A DNA stretch of 64,000 bases, taken from contig JADKAW010000017.1 of the NCBI GenBank assembly GCA_016719055.1, positions 88,427 to 152,426 on the forward strand. Reading direction: 5' to 3'. The notes under the pieces were generated by a model. That model worked only from the letters and a program-made list of their open reading frames with translations, did not search any database and was not told the origin of the DNA. This document shows, piece after piece, positions 34,707 through 43,530 of this stretch. Made by a program: the position numbers and the translations under genes. Positions within the stretch are counted from its first letter, which is position 1. The number at the start of each line of letters is the position of its first letter. The DNA is from Candidatus Rhodoferax mariagerensis (GTDB lineage Bacteria > Pseudomonadota > Gammaproteobacteria > Burkholderiales > Burkholderiaceae_C).

Positions 34707-35879
34707 TCACGAATCCGCACCAAACAAATCGCGCGTATAGACCTTGGGCAGCACATCGTCCAGATCATGGGTCAAGCGGTTGGCAACAATCAGATCAGCC
34801 ACCTCTTTGAATTCGGTCAGGTCAAGTATCACACGCGAATTGAAAAAGTGCTCTTCATTTAGCATGGGTTCAAACACCACAACCTCGACGCCCTTGGCCT
34901 TTAACCGTTTCATGATGCCTTGCACGCTGCTGGCGCGAAAGTTGTCACTGCCGGCTTTCATCACCAAGCGATAGATTCCCACCACCCGGGGTTGCCGTTT
35001 GAGAATGTCAAATGCAACAAAGTCCTTGCGGGTGCTGTTGGCGTCGACCACTGCGCGAATCAGGTTTTGCGGCACTTCAGAATAATTGGCAAGCAGTTGC
35101 CGGGTGTCTTTGGGCAGGCAATAACCCCCGTAACCAAAGCTTGGATTGTTGTAGTGTTTGCCAATTCGCGGGTCCAGGCACACACCATCGATGATTTGGC
35201 GGGTGTTCAGGTTGAGACTGGCAGCGTAGCTGTCGAGTTCATTGAAGAATGCCACACGCATAGCGAGATAAGTATTGGCAAACAGCTTGATCGCCTCCGC
35301 CTCGGTGCTTTCAGCAAACAATACCGGCACATCTTTCTTTATTGCGCCTTGTACCAGCAGTTGGGCAAAATGCGCCGCCCGCTCAGACTGCTCGCCCACC
35401 ACAATCCGGCTTGGATTCAGGTTGTCGAAGAGCGCCCTACCCTCCCGCAGGAATTCCGGCGAAAAAATGAGGTTCGAGCAAGTGAACTGCTCACGCATGC
35501 GGGCGGTAAAGCCCACCGGAACTGTCGACTTGATGACCACCAGCGCCGTTGAGTTGACTGCCAAGACATCGTGAATCACTGATTCAACCGTGCTGGTGTC
35601 AAAGTAGTTGGTTTGGGGGTCGTAATCCGTAGGGGTGGCAATGACCACTATCTCGGCCCCTGCATAGGCATCGGTCTTAGACAGCGTGGCCCTCAAGTTC
35701 AAGGGCTTGTGCTGCAAATAGTCTGTGATATCTGCATCCTCGACTGTAGATTGCCGGCTGTTGATCCTGGTAACCTTGACCGGATCAATGTCCAAGGCAA
35801 GCACCTCGTTGTGTTGGGCCAGTAACACGGCGTTGGACATGCCCACATAGCCCGTGCCAACAATGGTAATTTTTGTCAT
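34707..35879 (-). CDS. ugd: UDP-glucose 6-dehydrogenase
   Basis: 390 residues from ATG 35879 after AGGAAAGAGA. NAD-binding GTGYVGMSNA, FSPEFLREG and the catalytic Cys254 in YGGYCLPKDT are present; length matches the short E. coli-type Ugd. It oxidises UDP-glucose to UDP-glucuronate. Last gene of a leftward run behind M14 peptidase, hydrolase and CYTH-CHAD. UDP-glucuronate could feed glucuronosyl-diacylglycerol synthesis by the nearby GT4 enzyme (inference) or capsule and lipid A modification. Confidence 0.92.
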   Translation of the reverse strand: MTKITIVGTGYVGMSNAVLLAQHNEVLALDIDPVKVTRINSRQSTVEDADITDYLQHKPLNLRATLSKTDAYAGAEIVVIATPTDYDPQTNYFDTSTVESVIHDVLAVNSTALVVIKSTVPVGFTARMREQFTCSNLIFSPEFLREGRALFDNLNPSRIVVGEQSERAAHFAQLLVQGAIKKDVPVLFAESTEAEAIKLFANTYLAMRVAFFNELDSYAASLNLNTRQIIDGVCLDPRIGKHYNNPSFGYGGYCLPKDTRQLLANYSEVPQNLIRAVVDANSTRKDFVAFDILKRQPRVVGIYRLVMKAGSDNFRASSVQGIMKRLKAKGVEVVVFEPMLNEEHFFNSRVILDLTEFKEVADLIVANRLTHDLDDVLPKVYTRDLFGADS

Positions 35880-35895
35880 TCGTTGATCTCTTTCC

Positions 35896-37416
35896 TTATT
35901 TTGAGGCTGGCAGACCATTTGCATCCGTCAAACCAGCCCCAACCACAACGCCCCGCAAATAGTCGACAAGCCCGGGGTTAGATGCCAGTGTTGCGACCAA
36001 CACACTGGCCTGCAATAGATCTCGCTTGGCACCAATGTTAGTTTGAAGGATGGCTGCGTTTTCGCTGCAAAAGTCGGCGATCCGCTCAGGCAGAAGGTCT
36101 CGCAACGCGTTAACCCCATAACGAAGGCGCTTGGCATGAATACGGACCCGGTGCTGTTGCGCCGGCGTATCACTCGTTTGCTGAGCCGTTGCCAGCCGCT
36201 TGTTCAGGCGTAATATTCTGCGCTTGGCCCATTGACGCAACAAGCGCCTGTTGATCGGCACATCATTTACTGACGCAGACAGGTTTTCAAGCCACTCGGT
36301 GATCACCAGCAAATTCACGCCGACGCCGGGCTCCTGCATCGCGTAGCGCACTGCCTTGCGTTGCAATACAGCCGCTTGCGTCAGAGATGACAACATTGCC
36401 AGCCATGACTCAGCGCGCTGCTTGTCACACTGGCAATAGCCACTGGCAAGGGCTGGCAGTGTCTCGTTCAACGCCACTTCCAGGTTGCGCAACTCGCCCA
36501 AAAATGAAAGTAGCGCCTGGAGTTCAGGCCAAGCGGGTGCGCCGGCGATTTCAGGCAGCTTTTTGAGCAACCTCAAAGCAGATTTGAAACGCCGCCAGCC
36601 AACGCGAGCCTGGTGCACAAGCTCCGGGTCATCACTGCTGCGCAGCGCGTTGAGGTTGTTGGTAAATTGTGCAAACATTTCACGCAGCACTTGTTGGGCC
36701 AGCCCAATCTTGCTCAGAGCCTGTCCGAAGGGTCGAGGATTGGCCCTGGTTGGCTGGTCCAGGCTGTCTTGCGCCAGCAAAAAGCCGCGTTCAGCTTTGC
36801 TCTGATTCGCAGGCAGCACAGCCACTGTGCTGGCAATCAGGTGTGCCACTTCAAACAGTGCAGCGGCCTGTCCCGACTTCAGTTCAAGCTCGATTTCGCA
36901 AATCGGCGCTTGCCGACCGTTGGCGTCGATGTGCCCGATATCCAGCGCAAGCTCGACCACACTGCCATCGGGACGAGTCAACAACCAGCTGGTTCGCTCA
37001 AAATCCGTCACAAAACAGGGGGCCAGACTGCCAAACAGGTGCCCTTGGGGATCCATCTGGATCCAGGGTGTACTGTTTAGCGCTGGCAGTGACAGTGCAG
37101 CGCTGGGCACAGTGGTCTCCCATTCACCGCGACGGCTCAGCGCTGAATCATCCGCAGCGCTGGTTTTGAGGGTTTGCAGCCACTGCGGGTTCACACCGTT
37201 ACCGATGCGCCGCAAGCGCAATGCAGCCTTTCGCTGGCGCAATTGCTGATCAACCGTGTCGAAGTAAGTCGTGTGCAGCGACTGCCGGGTGGCCTTGCGC
37301 CGGGCCAGCCATGGCAGCTTGCCCAGGCGTTTTGCCAATTCGGCCGTGTTGGCCCCAGGCAAACTCAATTTAAGCTCAACTTCTTGTGGTTCAGGGGGAC
37401 GGGGATGTGACTTCAT
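35896..37416 (-). CDS. CYTH-CHAD domain protein (triphosphate / polyphosphate)
   Basis: 506 residues. The N-terminal CYTH domain (about 10-210) has the E-x-E-x-K signature in QEVELKLSLPG and YFDTVDQQLRQRKAALRLRR. The C-terminal CHAD domain (about 240-495) is alpha-helical with paired basic-histidine motifs (VHQARVGWRRFKSALRLL, HRVRIHAKRLRYGVNAL). CYTH-CHAD proteins hydrolyse inorganic triphosphate and CHAD binds polyphosphate. It lies 12 bp after the hydrolase gene. Confidence 0.9.
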   Translation of the reverse strand: MKSHPRPPEPQEVELKLSLPGANTAELAKRLGKLPWLARRKATRQSLHTTYFDTVDQQLRQRKAALRLRRIGNGVNPQWLQTLKTSAADDSALSRRGEWETTVPSAALSLPALNSTPWIQMDPQGHLFGSLAPCFVTDFERTSWLLTRPDGSVVELALDIGHIDANGRQAPICEIELELKSGQAAALFEVAHLIASTVAVLPANQSKAERGFLLAQDSLDQPTRANPRPFGQALSKIGLAQQVLREMFAQFTNNLNALRSSDDPELVHQARVGWRRFKSALRLLKKLPEIAGAPAWPELQALLSFLGELRNLEVALNETLPALASGYCQCDKQRAESWLAMLSSLTQAAVLQRKAVRYAMQEPGVGVNLLVITEWLENLSASVNDVPINRRLLRQWAKRRILRLNKRLATAQQTSDTPAQQHRVRIHAKRLRYGVNALRDLLPERIADFCSENAAILQTNIGAKRDLLQASVLVATLASNPGLVDYLRGVVVGAGLTDANGLPASK

Positions 37417-37428
37417 AAGTGGTGAACC

Positions 37429-38187
37429 TTAACCGGAATTTCGCAATTTCAAAAACCATCCCTGTACCTGATCGGCAACCCAGGGCCCATCGTCCAGGGG
37501 AATGTCGTGGCCAGCACTGGGGTGCTCAACCAAAGGGCATGACCACCGCCTGGCCATTTCGCGACTGCAACAGACTGAAACCAGTCGATCCTGTGCGCTG
37601 GCGAGCAGCAAAGTGGGTGTGTTAGGCGGATCAAGTGGCGCCCTGAATCGCGCAGCAGCCGCCAGTTGGCGCAAACTGTTCAAGCGGGAAACCGGGTTGG
37701 CTAGACGCCATGCCACCCAGTGTGGCAGCACCGACGCGTCCTGACGGTTGCTGGTCATGTTCAAAATGGCCCGCTCCCACTCACAGGGGCCCGCATTGGC
37801 AAGCAACAAGTGCATCAACCGCAGGTAGTTGGCTGGCCGAAGTCGGTGAAAAAATGGGTTGAAAGGCCGTAAGCTGGTATTGATAAGCACCTGTCCAGAC
37901 ACTTCGTGCGGGTACCCCTGCCCCCAGGCCAAGGCCACCATCGCCCCCAATGACAGGGCTAGTAAGTGGTACGGCGGATTGACCGGTTGGCACGCCAACT
38001 GTGCCCGGCAGTCGGTCACCATCTCTTGCACGCGGGTGCGGCTGGTTTGCTGATGCAGCACGCCGTTGCCGGCCAGATCCAAGGTGGTGATAGTGTGGTC
38101 CGGCAAGGCATGCTGAAAATCGGCCATAAAGTGTCCCCAATGTCGGCTGTCTCGATTGAGTCCACGCAAAAAAATCCAGCTTGCCAC
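37429..38187 (-). CDS. Alpha/beta hydrolase
   Basis: 252 residues. ALSLGAMVALAWG carries the likely nucleophile serine, LASAQDRLV the acid and SAGHDIPLDDG the histidine. FLRGLNRDSRHWG is the oxyanion-side loop. No signal peptide seen. Six base pairs separate it from the M14 gene and 12 from CYTH-CHAD, so it is co-transcribed. Substrate unknown. Confidence 0.85.
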   Translation of the reverse strand: MASWIFLRGLNRDSRHWGHFMADFQHALPDHTITTLDLAGNGVLHQQTSRTRVQEMVTDCRAQLACQPVNPPYHLLALSLGAMVALAWGQGYPHEVSGQVLINTSLRPFNPFFHRLRPANYLRLMHLLLANAGPCEWERAILNMTSNRQDASVLPHWVAWRLANPVSRLNSLRQLAAAARFRAPLDPPNTPTLLLASAQDRLVSVCCSREMARRWSCPLVEHPSAGHDIPLDDGPWVADQVQGWFLKLRNSG

Positions 38188-38193
38188 AACAAG

Positions 38194-39201
38194 TCAGTAC
38201 CAGTCCTGCAGCGCCTGCGCATGATGTTGCGCGCGTGTTTCTGCCGTGGGCAACCATAGCCGATGACCACAGGCGGCGCGCGACAAAAAGACCAGCAGCA
38301 GCTGGTGTTGGCGCAGCACCCGTTGTTGTCGGTGTTCGATCAGCGGGTTAAAAATGCCATGCCGGGAAAACAGTTGGCGTGGATTTTTCTTCACCCAAAG
38401 CCAGGACCCCATCTCCAAAGTCAGTGGCAAAAATATCCGTTGCGCGTTCTCACAGGCTTGAAGGTACAGGTAATCCCACAAGTCACCGTGCGCCAGATAC
38501 TGCAGACTTTGCGGCTCGATGACATAACGGTGATGGTGATTGGACTGCACAAAAATGGCTTTGAGTGCCTGCATCTCGGCCAAGTGGGCAATCGGTGCTC
38601 GTTTGTGGGCAAACGGAAACCAGAGGCGGTCACGAGCGCCAAAACCACTGTGACAATCGACTGACACGCTGAAATCACGCGCGAGCAGTTCGGACTGGAC
38701 CACGTCACACACTGCCAGGTTTTCTAATGCCATGACACCGTCTTGCGCACCGCGATACCAAGGCAAACGGGCGCTGATTCGTTGTCCGCCCACCAAAAAC
38801 GGAACAGGCTCAGTCGCATCAACGGGAGCATTTCGCATCAGGTCCACACCGTTTGGATTGGCTCGCGTACCCAGCACCATGCCACCTGGATTCACGATGG
38901 GCATGAATACCAGGCGAACCGACTCCAACTGGCGGTGCAGTGTGCTGTCCCACTGCAAGCGCATCACCAGGCTGTGCAGGTAAGCAATAACGACCTCAGC
39001 ACCAATGCGCTCCAGACCATGCACACCGCCAAAATACCCCACAGCTGGAACGTCCGGTGCCGAGTTGCCCAACGTGATCAGGTAGACCGGATAACAGCCG
39101 CCTTGCAGACTGACCTCGCAAACCACCCGGTGCCCGAGCCAGCCAGCGCCCAGCTCAATGATTCGCTCCAGCGCCTCCAGTTCCGGGAGTTCAGTGGTCA
39201 T
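38194..39201 (-). CDS. M14-family zinc carboxypeptidase-like protein
   Basis: 335 residues without a signal peptide. Zinc motif H61-x2-E64 in GGVHGLERIG, the NPNGVDLMRN substrate-binding stretch, a third zinc histidine in DCHSG near residue 185 and the catalytic Glu in TLEMGSW indicate an active M14 enzyme. First gene of a leftward operon with hydrolase, CYTH-CHAD and ugd, behind two PHO-like boxes. Substrate unknown. Confidence 0.87.
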   Translation of the reverse strand: MTTELPELEALERIIELGAGWLGHRVVCEVSLQGGCYPVYLITLGNSAPDVPAVGYFGGVHGLERIGAEVVIAYLHSLVMRLQWDSTLHRQLESVRLVFMPIVNPGGMVLGTRANPNGVDLMRNAPVDATEPVPFLVGGQRISARLPWYRGAQDGVMALENLAVCDVVQSELLARDFSVSVDCHSGFGARDRLWFPFAHKRAPIAHLAEMQALKAIFVQSNHHHRYVIEPQSLQYLAHGDLWDYLYLQACENAQRIFLPLTLEMGSWLWVKKNPRQLFSRHGIFNPLIEHRQQRVLRQHQLLLVFLSRAACGHRLWLPTAETRAQHHAQALQDWY

Positions 39202-39268
39202 CAGGGCGCGCTGGCGAAATGAACAAAATAGGGACGGATGACATACCGCAATAGACTAAGGCACACGC

Positions 39269-39285
39269 GTGACAGCTCTGTGACA
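39269..39285 (-). promoter_or_regulatory. Putative PHO box 1 upstream of the M14-CHAD-ugd operon
   Basis: GTGACA at 39269 and 39280, exact 11-bp period, read leftward as TGTCAC twice, 68 bp before the M14 gene start. Confidence 0.6.
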
Positions 39286-39313
39286 AAAATCATCAGGCCA
39301 GCCGTCAGGACAA

Positions 39314-39330
39314 TGACATAAAAACGACAT
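39314..39330 (-). promoter_or_regulatory. Putative PHO box 2 upstream of the M14-CHAD-ugd operon
   Basis: TGACAT at 39314 and CGACAT at 39325 with 11-bp period, oriented leftward, 28 bp beyond box 1. Confidence 0.45.
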
Positions 39331-39382
39331 CATCGACGGCTAAACTCCCGCCAAATCAATCTATGTTGAACGGGGTTCTTCA

Positions 39383-39493
39383 CATGCGCGTAAAAGTCAA
39401 CTTTTATCGATGGCTGGCCATACCGGCTTGTCTGATGTGGGGCCTACTTGAGCTCATATCGCTGCAGCGCTCACGTTTGCCACAGCGGCGCTG
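39383..39493 (+). CDS. Possible small membrane peptide (36 aa)
   Basis: MRVKVNFYRWLAIPACLM followed by WGLLELISLQRSRLPQRR: a positively charged start, a short hydrophobic core and a basic tail. GGGG stands 8 bases before the ATG; an upstream in-frame ATG at 39362 lacks a ribosome site. It sits between the M14 operon promoter and the end of corA. Could be a real short protein or chance. Confidence 0.35.
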
Positions 39494-39519
39494 AGAGGGT
39501 CAGCACAACAGTTGGCCTT

Positions 39520-40830
39520 TCAGTTGGGATTTCTTGCCTTGAGGTGTCGGCCTTCAAAGCGCTTGAGCACCCAAAAGGTGGTCGCGCCTATCAGCCCCGC
39601 CCCGACCAGGAAGGCACCATAAGCCAATGGCCAGGGAAGGCCTTGCGTCATCATTGAAAACTCTGACATGCCACCCATGCCCGCCAAAATATTGATCGGG
39701 GTAAACACAACACTGAAGATGGTGAGTTGGTTGATGCGCCGATTTTGGTTGATATTGATAAAGCCGATGGTGGCGTCCATCAAAAAATTGATTTTGTCGA
39801 ACAAGAACGAGGTGTGGCTATTGAGGGATTCGATATTGCGCAGGATTTGCCGCGCATCATCAAGTTGCGCCATTGACAAGATTTTGCTGCGGATCAAAAA
39901 ATTGATGGCCCGCTGGGTGTCGAGAATATTGCCCCGTATGCGGCCATTGAGGTCTTCCTCTTCGGCGATGTCGCCCAAAATGGTAGCAGCCTCTTTGTCG
40001 CTGATAGTTTCGCTCAACACCTGACGGCCAACTTTGCCCAGGGTGGTGTAAATGTCTTCCAGCGAGTCTGCCGAGTACTCGACATCAGCGCCGTACAGGT
40101 CCAGCAAAACATCGATGCAATCCGTCACATAGCCGGGCTGAGTGCGGGCGCGGCGCCGCTGCAGGCGAAATACCGGCAACTCCTCGCTCCTCAGGGTAAA
40201 CAAAATGCCCTGGTGCAAGACAAATGCTACCGGCACACTGCGTGAATTGCCCTCGCGGTCCAGCAAAAAATTCGAGTGCAGATGGATTTGGCCGGTGTCT
40301 TCGATCAAATATCGCGAACTGACCTCAAGGTCAGTGGCATCGTCCGGGTCGGGCAGGACCAGCCCAAAGTGCGAACCCACATAGGTTCTCTCGGCTTTGC
40401 TGGCGCCAAGCAGGTCAATCCAGATGGGCTTGATGCCTTCAAAATTTTTGCGTCCCTCAATGGGCACCTGCTGCAAGCGTCCGTCCGCCAGCACAAAGGC
40501 GTTCATCTGACTCTCATCAAACGCAGGTTCTCGGTCAGCCGCCAACAATTCACGGCGCAAATCAGAGATTTCCCACAACACATCGTTCTGTCTGGCTGAG
40601 GGAATTTGCGCCCACAGCAGCCGCGCATCGTCAACCGGCAAGGCGTCCAGTACACCACCAATCTCGCTGGCAGGCCATTGGGCCAGCAGGTTTTGCAACT
40701 CTGCCAGATGCTGGCGTTGCACCAGCGTCTCGACAATAGCCTGCCTGGGCATATTCTGGCTGTGAACCATGCCCTCCACGCGCTTTTGCTTTTTTAGCAG
40801 TTCTGAAACGGCTTCAAGGGCCAGGGTCAT
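39520..40830 (-). CDS. corA: CorA-family magnesium/cobalt transporter with MgtE_N-like domain
   Basis: 436 residues. Residues about 25-95 (QRQHLAELQNLLAQWPASE, DARLLWAQIPSARQNDVLWE) resemble the MgtE intracellular N-domain. The central part is the CorA cytoplasmic funnel and the end has two membrane helices. The pore signature, normally GMN, reads AGMGGMSEF, i.e. GMG. Such variant CorA proteins may differ in ion selectivity or export direction. The gene is alone, leftward, after a 318-bp control region. Confidence 0.88.
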   Translation of the reverse strand: MTLALEAVSELLKKQKRVEGMVHSQNMPRQAIVETLVQRQHLAELQNLLAQWPASEIGGVLDALPVDDARLLWAQIPSARQNDVLWEISDLRRELLAADREPAFDESQMNAFVLADGRLQQVPIEGRKNFEGIKPIWIDLLGASKAERTYVGSHFGLVLPDPDDATDLEVSSRYLIEDTGQIHLHSNFLLDREGNSRSVPVAFVLHQGILFTLRSEELPVFRLQRRRARTQPGYVTDCIDVLLDLYGADVEYSADSLEDIYTTLGKVGRQVLSETISDKEAATILGDIAEEEDLNGRIRGNILDTQRAINFLIRSKILSMAQLDDARQILRNIESLNSHTSFLFDKINFLMDATIGFININQNRRINQLTIFSVVFTPINILAGMGGMSEFSMMTQGLPWPLAYGAFLVGAGLIGATTFWVLKRFEGRHLKARNPN

Positions 40831-40913
40831 GACTCTCGATGATTGAGGGTGGGTTCAGCGGGGACGATTCCTTGGGCTCGACTTGGCATTGGAAACAGCT
40901 CAATCAACTCGGC

Positions 40914-41126
40914 TTATTGCAATTGCTGGGACACCGCAGCTTGCTGTTGCCGCTTGACAAACGTGTCATAGGTCTCTGACCAATCGTGCTGCAGCGAGTT
41001 TGACAGGCGGTGCACCCGGCACGAGTCGGCTTGATCCTTGAGTTGCAAATACAGGGCGTCATCAGCCCCCAGACGTCCACCCCATTTGCCGCACAGCCGA
41101 TCCAGATTGTCCAGATATCTTGACAT
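40914..41126 (-). CDS. Small hypothetical protein (70 aa)
   Basis: MSRYLDNLDRLCGKWGGRLGADDALYLQLKDQ and a helical remainder, from ATG 41126 with GAAAGG upstream. Two cysteines, no motif I recognise; soluble and mostly helical. Between corA and sodB. Confidence 0.5.
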   Translation of the reverse strand: MSRYLDNLDRLCGKWGGRLGADDALYLQLKDQADSCRVHRLSNSLQHDWSETYDTFVKRQQQAAVSQQLQ

Positions 41127-41291
41127 CACTTGCCTTTCAAGCACTAACGATCAATGGATGTTAGCAAGCCAGAAGGGCCTGGGGAGCAAAAAAATGCCGA
41201 CATGTTGACGCATGGCAATACTTGCCGTTATTGCGCCATAAAGTCATCCAATTGTCACAAAACTAGTTTAGGAAAACTGCGCCATCAGCTA

Positions 41292-41873
41292 TCAGGCAAA
41301 GTTGCCTTCGGCGAACGACCATTTCACGAGCTTGTCCAGGAAAGTCTCAAGAAATTTTTGGCGCAGGTTGCGGTAATCGATGTAGTAAGCGTGCTCCCAG
41401 ACATCGACTGTCATCAGCGCCTTGTCTGCCGTGGTCAGCGGTGTGCCGGCAGCCCCCATGTTGACAATGTCAACCGAACCATCAGCTTTTTTAACCAGCC
41501 AGGTCCAGCCTGAGCCAAAGTTGCCCACGGCAGACTTAACAAACGCTTCTTTGAACGCGGCGTAGCTGCCCCATTTGGCGTTGATGGCTGCCGCCAGCGC
41601 GCCAGTAGGTTCACCACCACCATTGGGGGTCATGCAGTTCCAGAAAAAAGTGTGGTTCCAGATTTGTGCGGAATTGTTGTAAATGCCGCCGCTGGATTTT
41701 TTAACAATGTCTTCCAGGGCCATGCTCTCAAATTCGGTGCCTTTTTGCAGATTGTTCAGGTTCACCACATAGGCGTTGTGGTGCTTGCCATGGTGGAATT
41801 CCAGGGTTTCTTTGGAATAGTGGGGCGCCAGGGCGTCAATGGCAAAAGGCAGTGCGGGCAGGGTATGTTCCAT
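41292..41873 (-). CDS. sodB: Iron superoxide dismutase SodB
   Basis: 193 residues; converts superoxide to oxygen and hydrogen peroxide in the cytoplasm. The metal ligands are in HHGKHHNAYV, NHTFFWNCM and DVWEHAYYIDYRN. Gln in SAQIWNHTF is the position typical for iron enzymes. Length fits the family. Upstream of xseA on the other side. Confidence 0.95.
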   Translation of the reverse strand: MEHTLPALPFAIDALAPHYSKETLEFHHGKHHNAYVVNLNNLQKGTEFESMALEDIVKKSSGGIYNNSAQIWNHTFFWNCMTPNGGGEPTGALAAAINAKWGSYAAFKEAFVKSAVGNFGSGWTWLVKKADGSVDIVNMGAAGTPLTTADKALMTVDVWEHAYYIDYRNLRQKFLETFLDKLVKWSFAEGNFA

Positions 41874-41918
41874 GGAATCCTCAAGGGTAAGTTAGAAAAA
41901 AATGAATTGTAGAAAGTT

Positions 41919-43238
41919 TCAGGGCTTCGGGGTGGTCACGGTCAAATCAACCGTGCCGTCAAAAAGGGTGGCTCGCACCGCCAGGCCCTGTGGCAGTTGC
42001 CGGCAGCTCGTCAACGCAGCGCCCTGTGCGTCGCTCAACCAGGCATACCCGCGATCAAGCACCAGATGCGGGTCAAGCAACGCAAGGCGCAGCCCGGCGC
42101 GATCGAGCCTCTGTTGATGGGTTTGCAGCCCGCGCTGCAGCGCCAACGGCAACTGCTGCGCCAGACGATCAAGCTGCTGGTGCTGGCGCTGGAGCGCGTG
42201 GCGGGTGCTCATTTGCAGTACCTGGGCACACCGCGCCAGGCGCAGATTCTGGGCTGACAGTCGTGCCAAAGGACGCCCCAGTCGGCTGGCCGCCTGATCA
42301 AGCCGCTGGTGATGGCGGTCGAGCTGGCGAAACAAGGCGTCCGTCATGCGGCGCTGTACCTCATCCAATACACCCAGCCAGACCTGGCGCGGCTGCGCCA
42401 CCAGTTCGGCCGCTGCGGTGGGAGTGGGCGCCCGCAAGTCGGCGACAAAATCAGCGATGGTGAAATCAGTCTCGTGCCCCACGCCACACACCACCGGCAC
42501 CGGGCTTTGTGCCAGGGTGCGGGCCAGCTGTTCATCGTTAAACGCCCACAAGTCTTCGATCGCACCGCCGCCGCGAACCAACAGGATCACGTCAATGATT
42601 TGTGTATCATTTTTGCCTTCTAGCCCTTTATCTGCCTGCGCAAGCAGATACAAGTTTGATAGCGATCTGATCAATTCAGCAGGGGCGCCGGCACCCTGCA
42701 CCGAAGCTGGTGCCAACACTACCGGCAAATGGGGCACCCGTCGTTGCAACGTGGTGAGCACATCGTGCAGCGCTGCCGCGCCCAACGATGTGACCAGGCC
42801 AATAGCACGCGGCATCAGGGGTAGTGGGCGTTTGCGGGCCGCGTCGAACAGACCTTCGGCGTCAAGCTTGGCCTTGAGCAGCAAAAACTGCTCGAATAAA
42901 TTGCCCGCTCCGGCACGGCTCATGCGTTCCACAATCAGTTGCAAGTCGCCGCGCGGCTCATAAACACCCAGCTTGGCATTGACCTCGACCAATTCGCCAT
43001 CACGCGGCGAAAAATCCAGGTCAGAGGCCGTGCGCTTGAACATGGCGCAGCGCAACTGCCCGCTGGCATCTTTCAGCGAGAAATAACAATGGCCACTGGC
43101 CGCGCGCGAAAAGCCCGACAGTTCGCCACGTACCACCACCGGGTTAAAGCGGCTTTGCAAGGCATCAGCCACAGCACGGCACAAGGCACCAACCTGCCAA
43201 ACCCGGGGTTCTGGCAGCAAAAATTGTGTGTCAAGCAC
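41919..43238 (-). CDS. xseA: Exodeoxyribonuclease VII large subunit
   Basis: 439 residues, starting with GTG behind AGGGGG. N-terminal OB domain (VWQVGALCRAVADAL, GELSGFSRAASGHCYFSLKD), then the catalytic domain with LVRGGGAIEDLWAFNDE and CGVGHETDFTIADFVADLRAPTPTAAAE. With XseB it degrades single-stranded DNA to oligonucleotides. Residues about 192-208 (LSNLYLLAQADKGLEGK) are encoded by an inserted dispersed repeat and are not expected in the family; the frame is kept. Confidence 0.95.
   Translation of the reverse strand: MLDTQFLLPEPRVWQVGALCRAVADALQSRFNPVVVRGELSGFSRAASGHCYFSLKDASGQLRCAMFKRTASDLDFSPRDGELVEVNAKLGVYEPRGDLQLIVERMSRAGAGNLFEQFLLLKAKLDAEGLFDAARKRPLPLMPRAIGLVTSLGAAALHDVLTTLQRRVPHLPVVLAPASVQGAGAPAELIRSLSNLYLLAQADKGLEGKNDTQIIDVILLVRGGGAIEDLWAFNDEQLARTLAQSPVPVVCGVGHETDFTIADFVADLRAPTPTAAAELVAQPRQVWLGVLDEVQRRMTDALFRQLDRHHQRLDQAASRLGRPLARLSAQNLRLARCAQVLQMSTRHALQRQHQQLDRLAQQLPLALQRGLQTHQQRLDRAGLRLALLDPHLVLDRGYAWLSDAQGAALTSCRQLPQGLAVRATLFDGTVDLTVTTPKP
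42615..42663 (+). repeat. Dispersed ~49-bp repeat, copy B, inside xseA
   Basis: Starts GCCTTCTAGCCCTT and ends GATAGC, 49 bp, the same length as copy A. It lies within the xseA coding region on the opposite strand and adds a short non-family peptide segment near residues 192-208 without breaking the frame. Confidence 0.6.
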
Positions 43239-43450
43239 GTAAAAACCCCCTTGACAAAAGACGCAGGAATGTTTGGCAGCCGCTGACTATTCCACAGTTT
43301 GCGCCAGGCAGCTGACCCCCAAAATGCGTAGCGAAGTTTCGCGGGTAATCGTCGTAAGTCATTGATTTTATTTAATATATTGCTGTCTAAATTTTCATCA
43401 ATCTATCACAAGCCAAGTTTGACGCGGCTTGCAGCCCATTCATGGGGTTG

Positions 43451-43471
43451 TTTTCCACAAAGTTATCCACA
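43451..43471. promoter_or_regulatory. Two DnaA-box-like sites upstream of exbB
   Basis: TTTTCCACA (43451) and a perfect TTATCCACA (43463), 12 bp apart, beside an A/T-rich stretch (about 43364-43405). No dnaA, dnaN or parAB is in the window, so these are more likely DnaA-binding sites than an origin. The 292-bp gap 43239-43530 shows nothing else. Confidence 0.4.
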
Positions 43472-43530
43472 GAAATTGTGGGTAGCGCTGCGCCATAATT
43501 GCGCAGCATTTTCAAGAGCGGAGTTCCAAT

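Noticed and set aside
43364..43530. Chromosomal origin of replication
   Set aside because: Only two DnaA boxes and no dnaA, dnaN, parAB or rpmH nearby.
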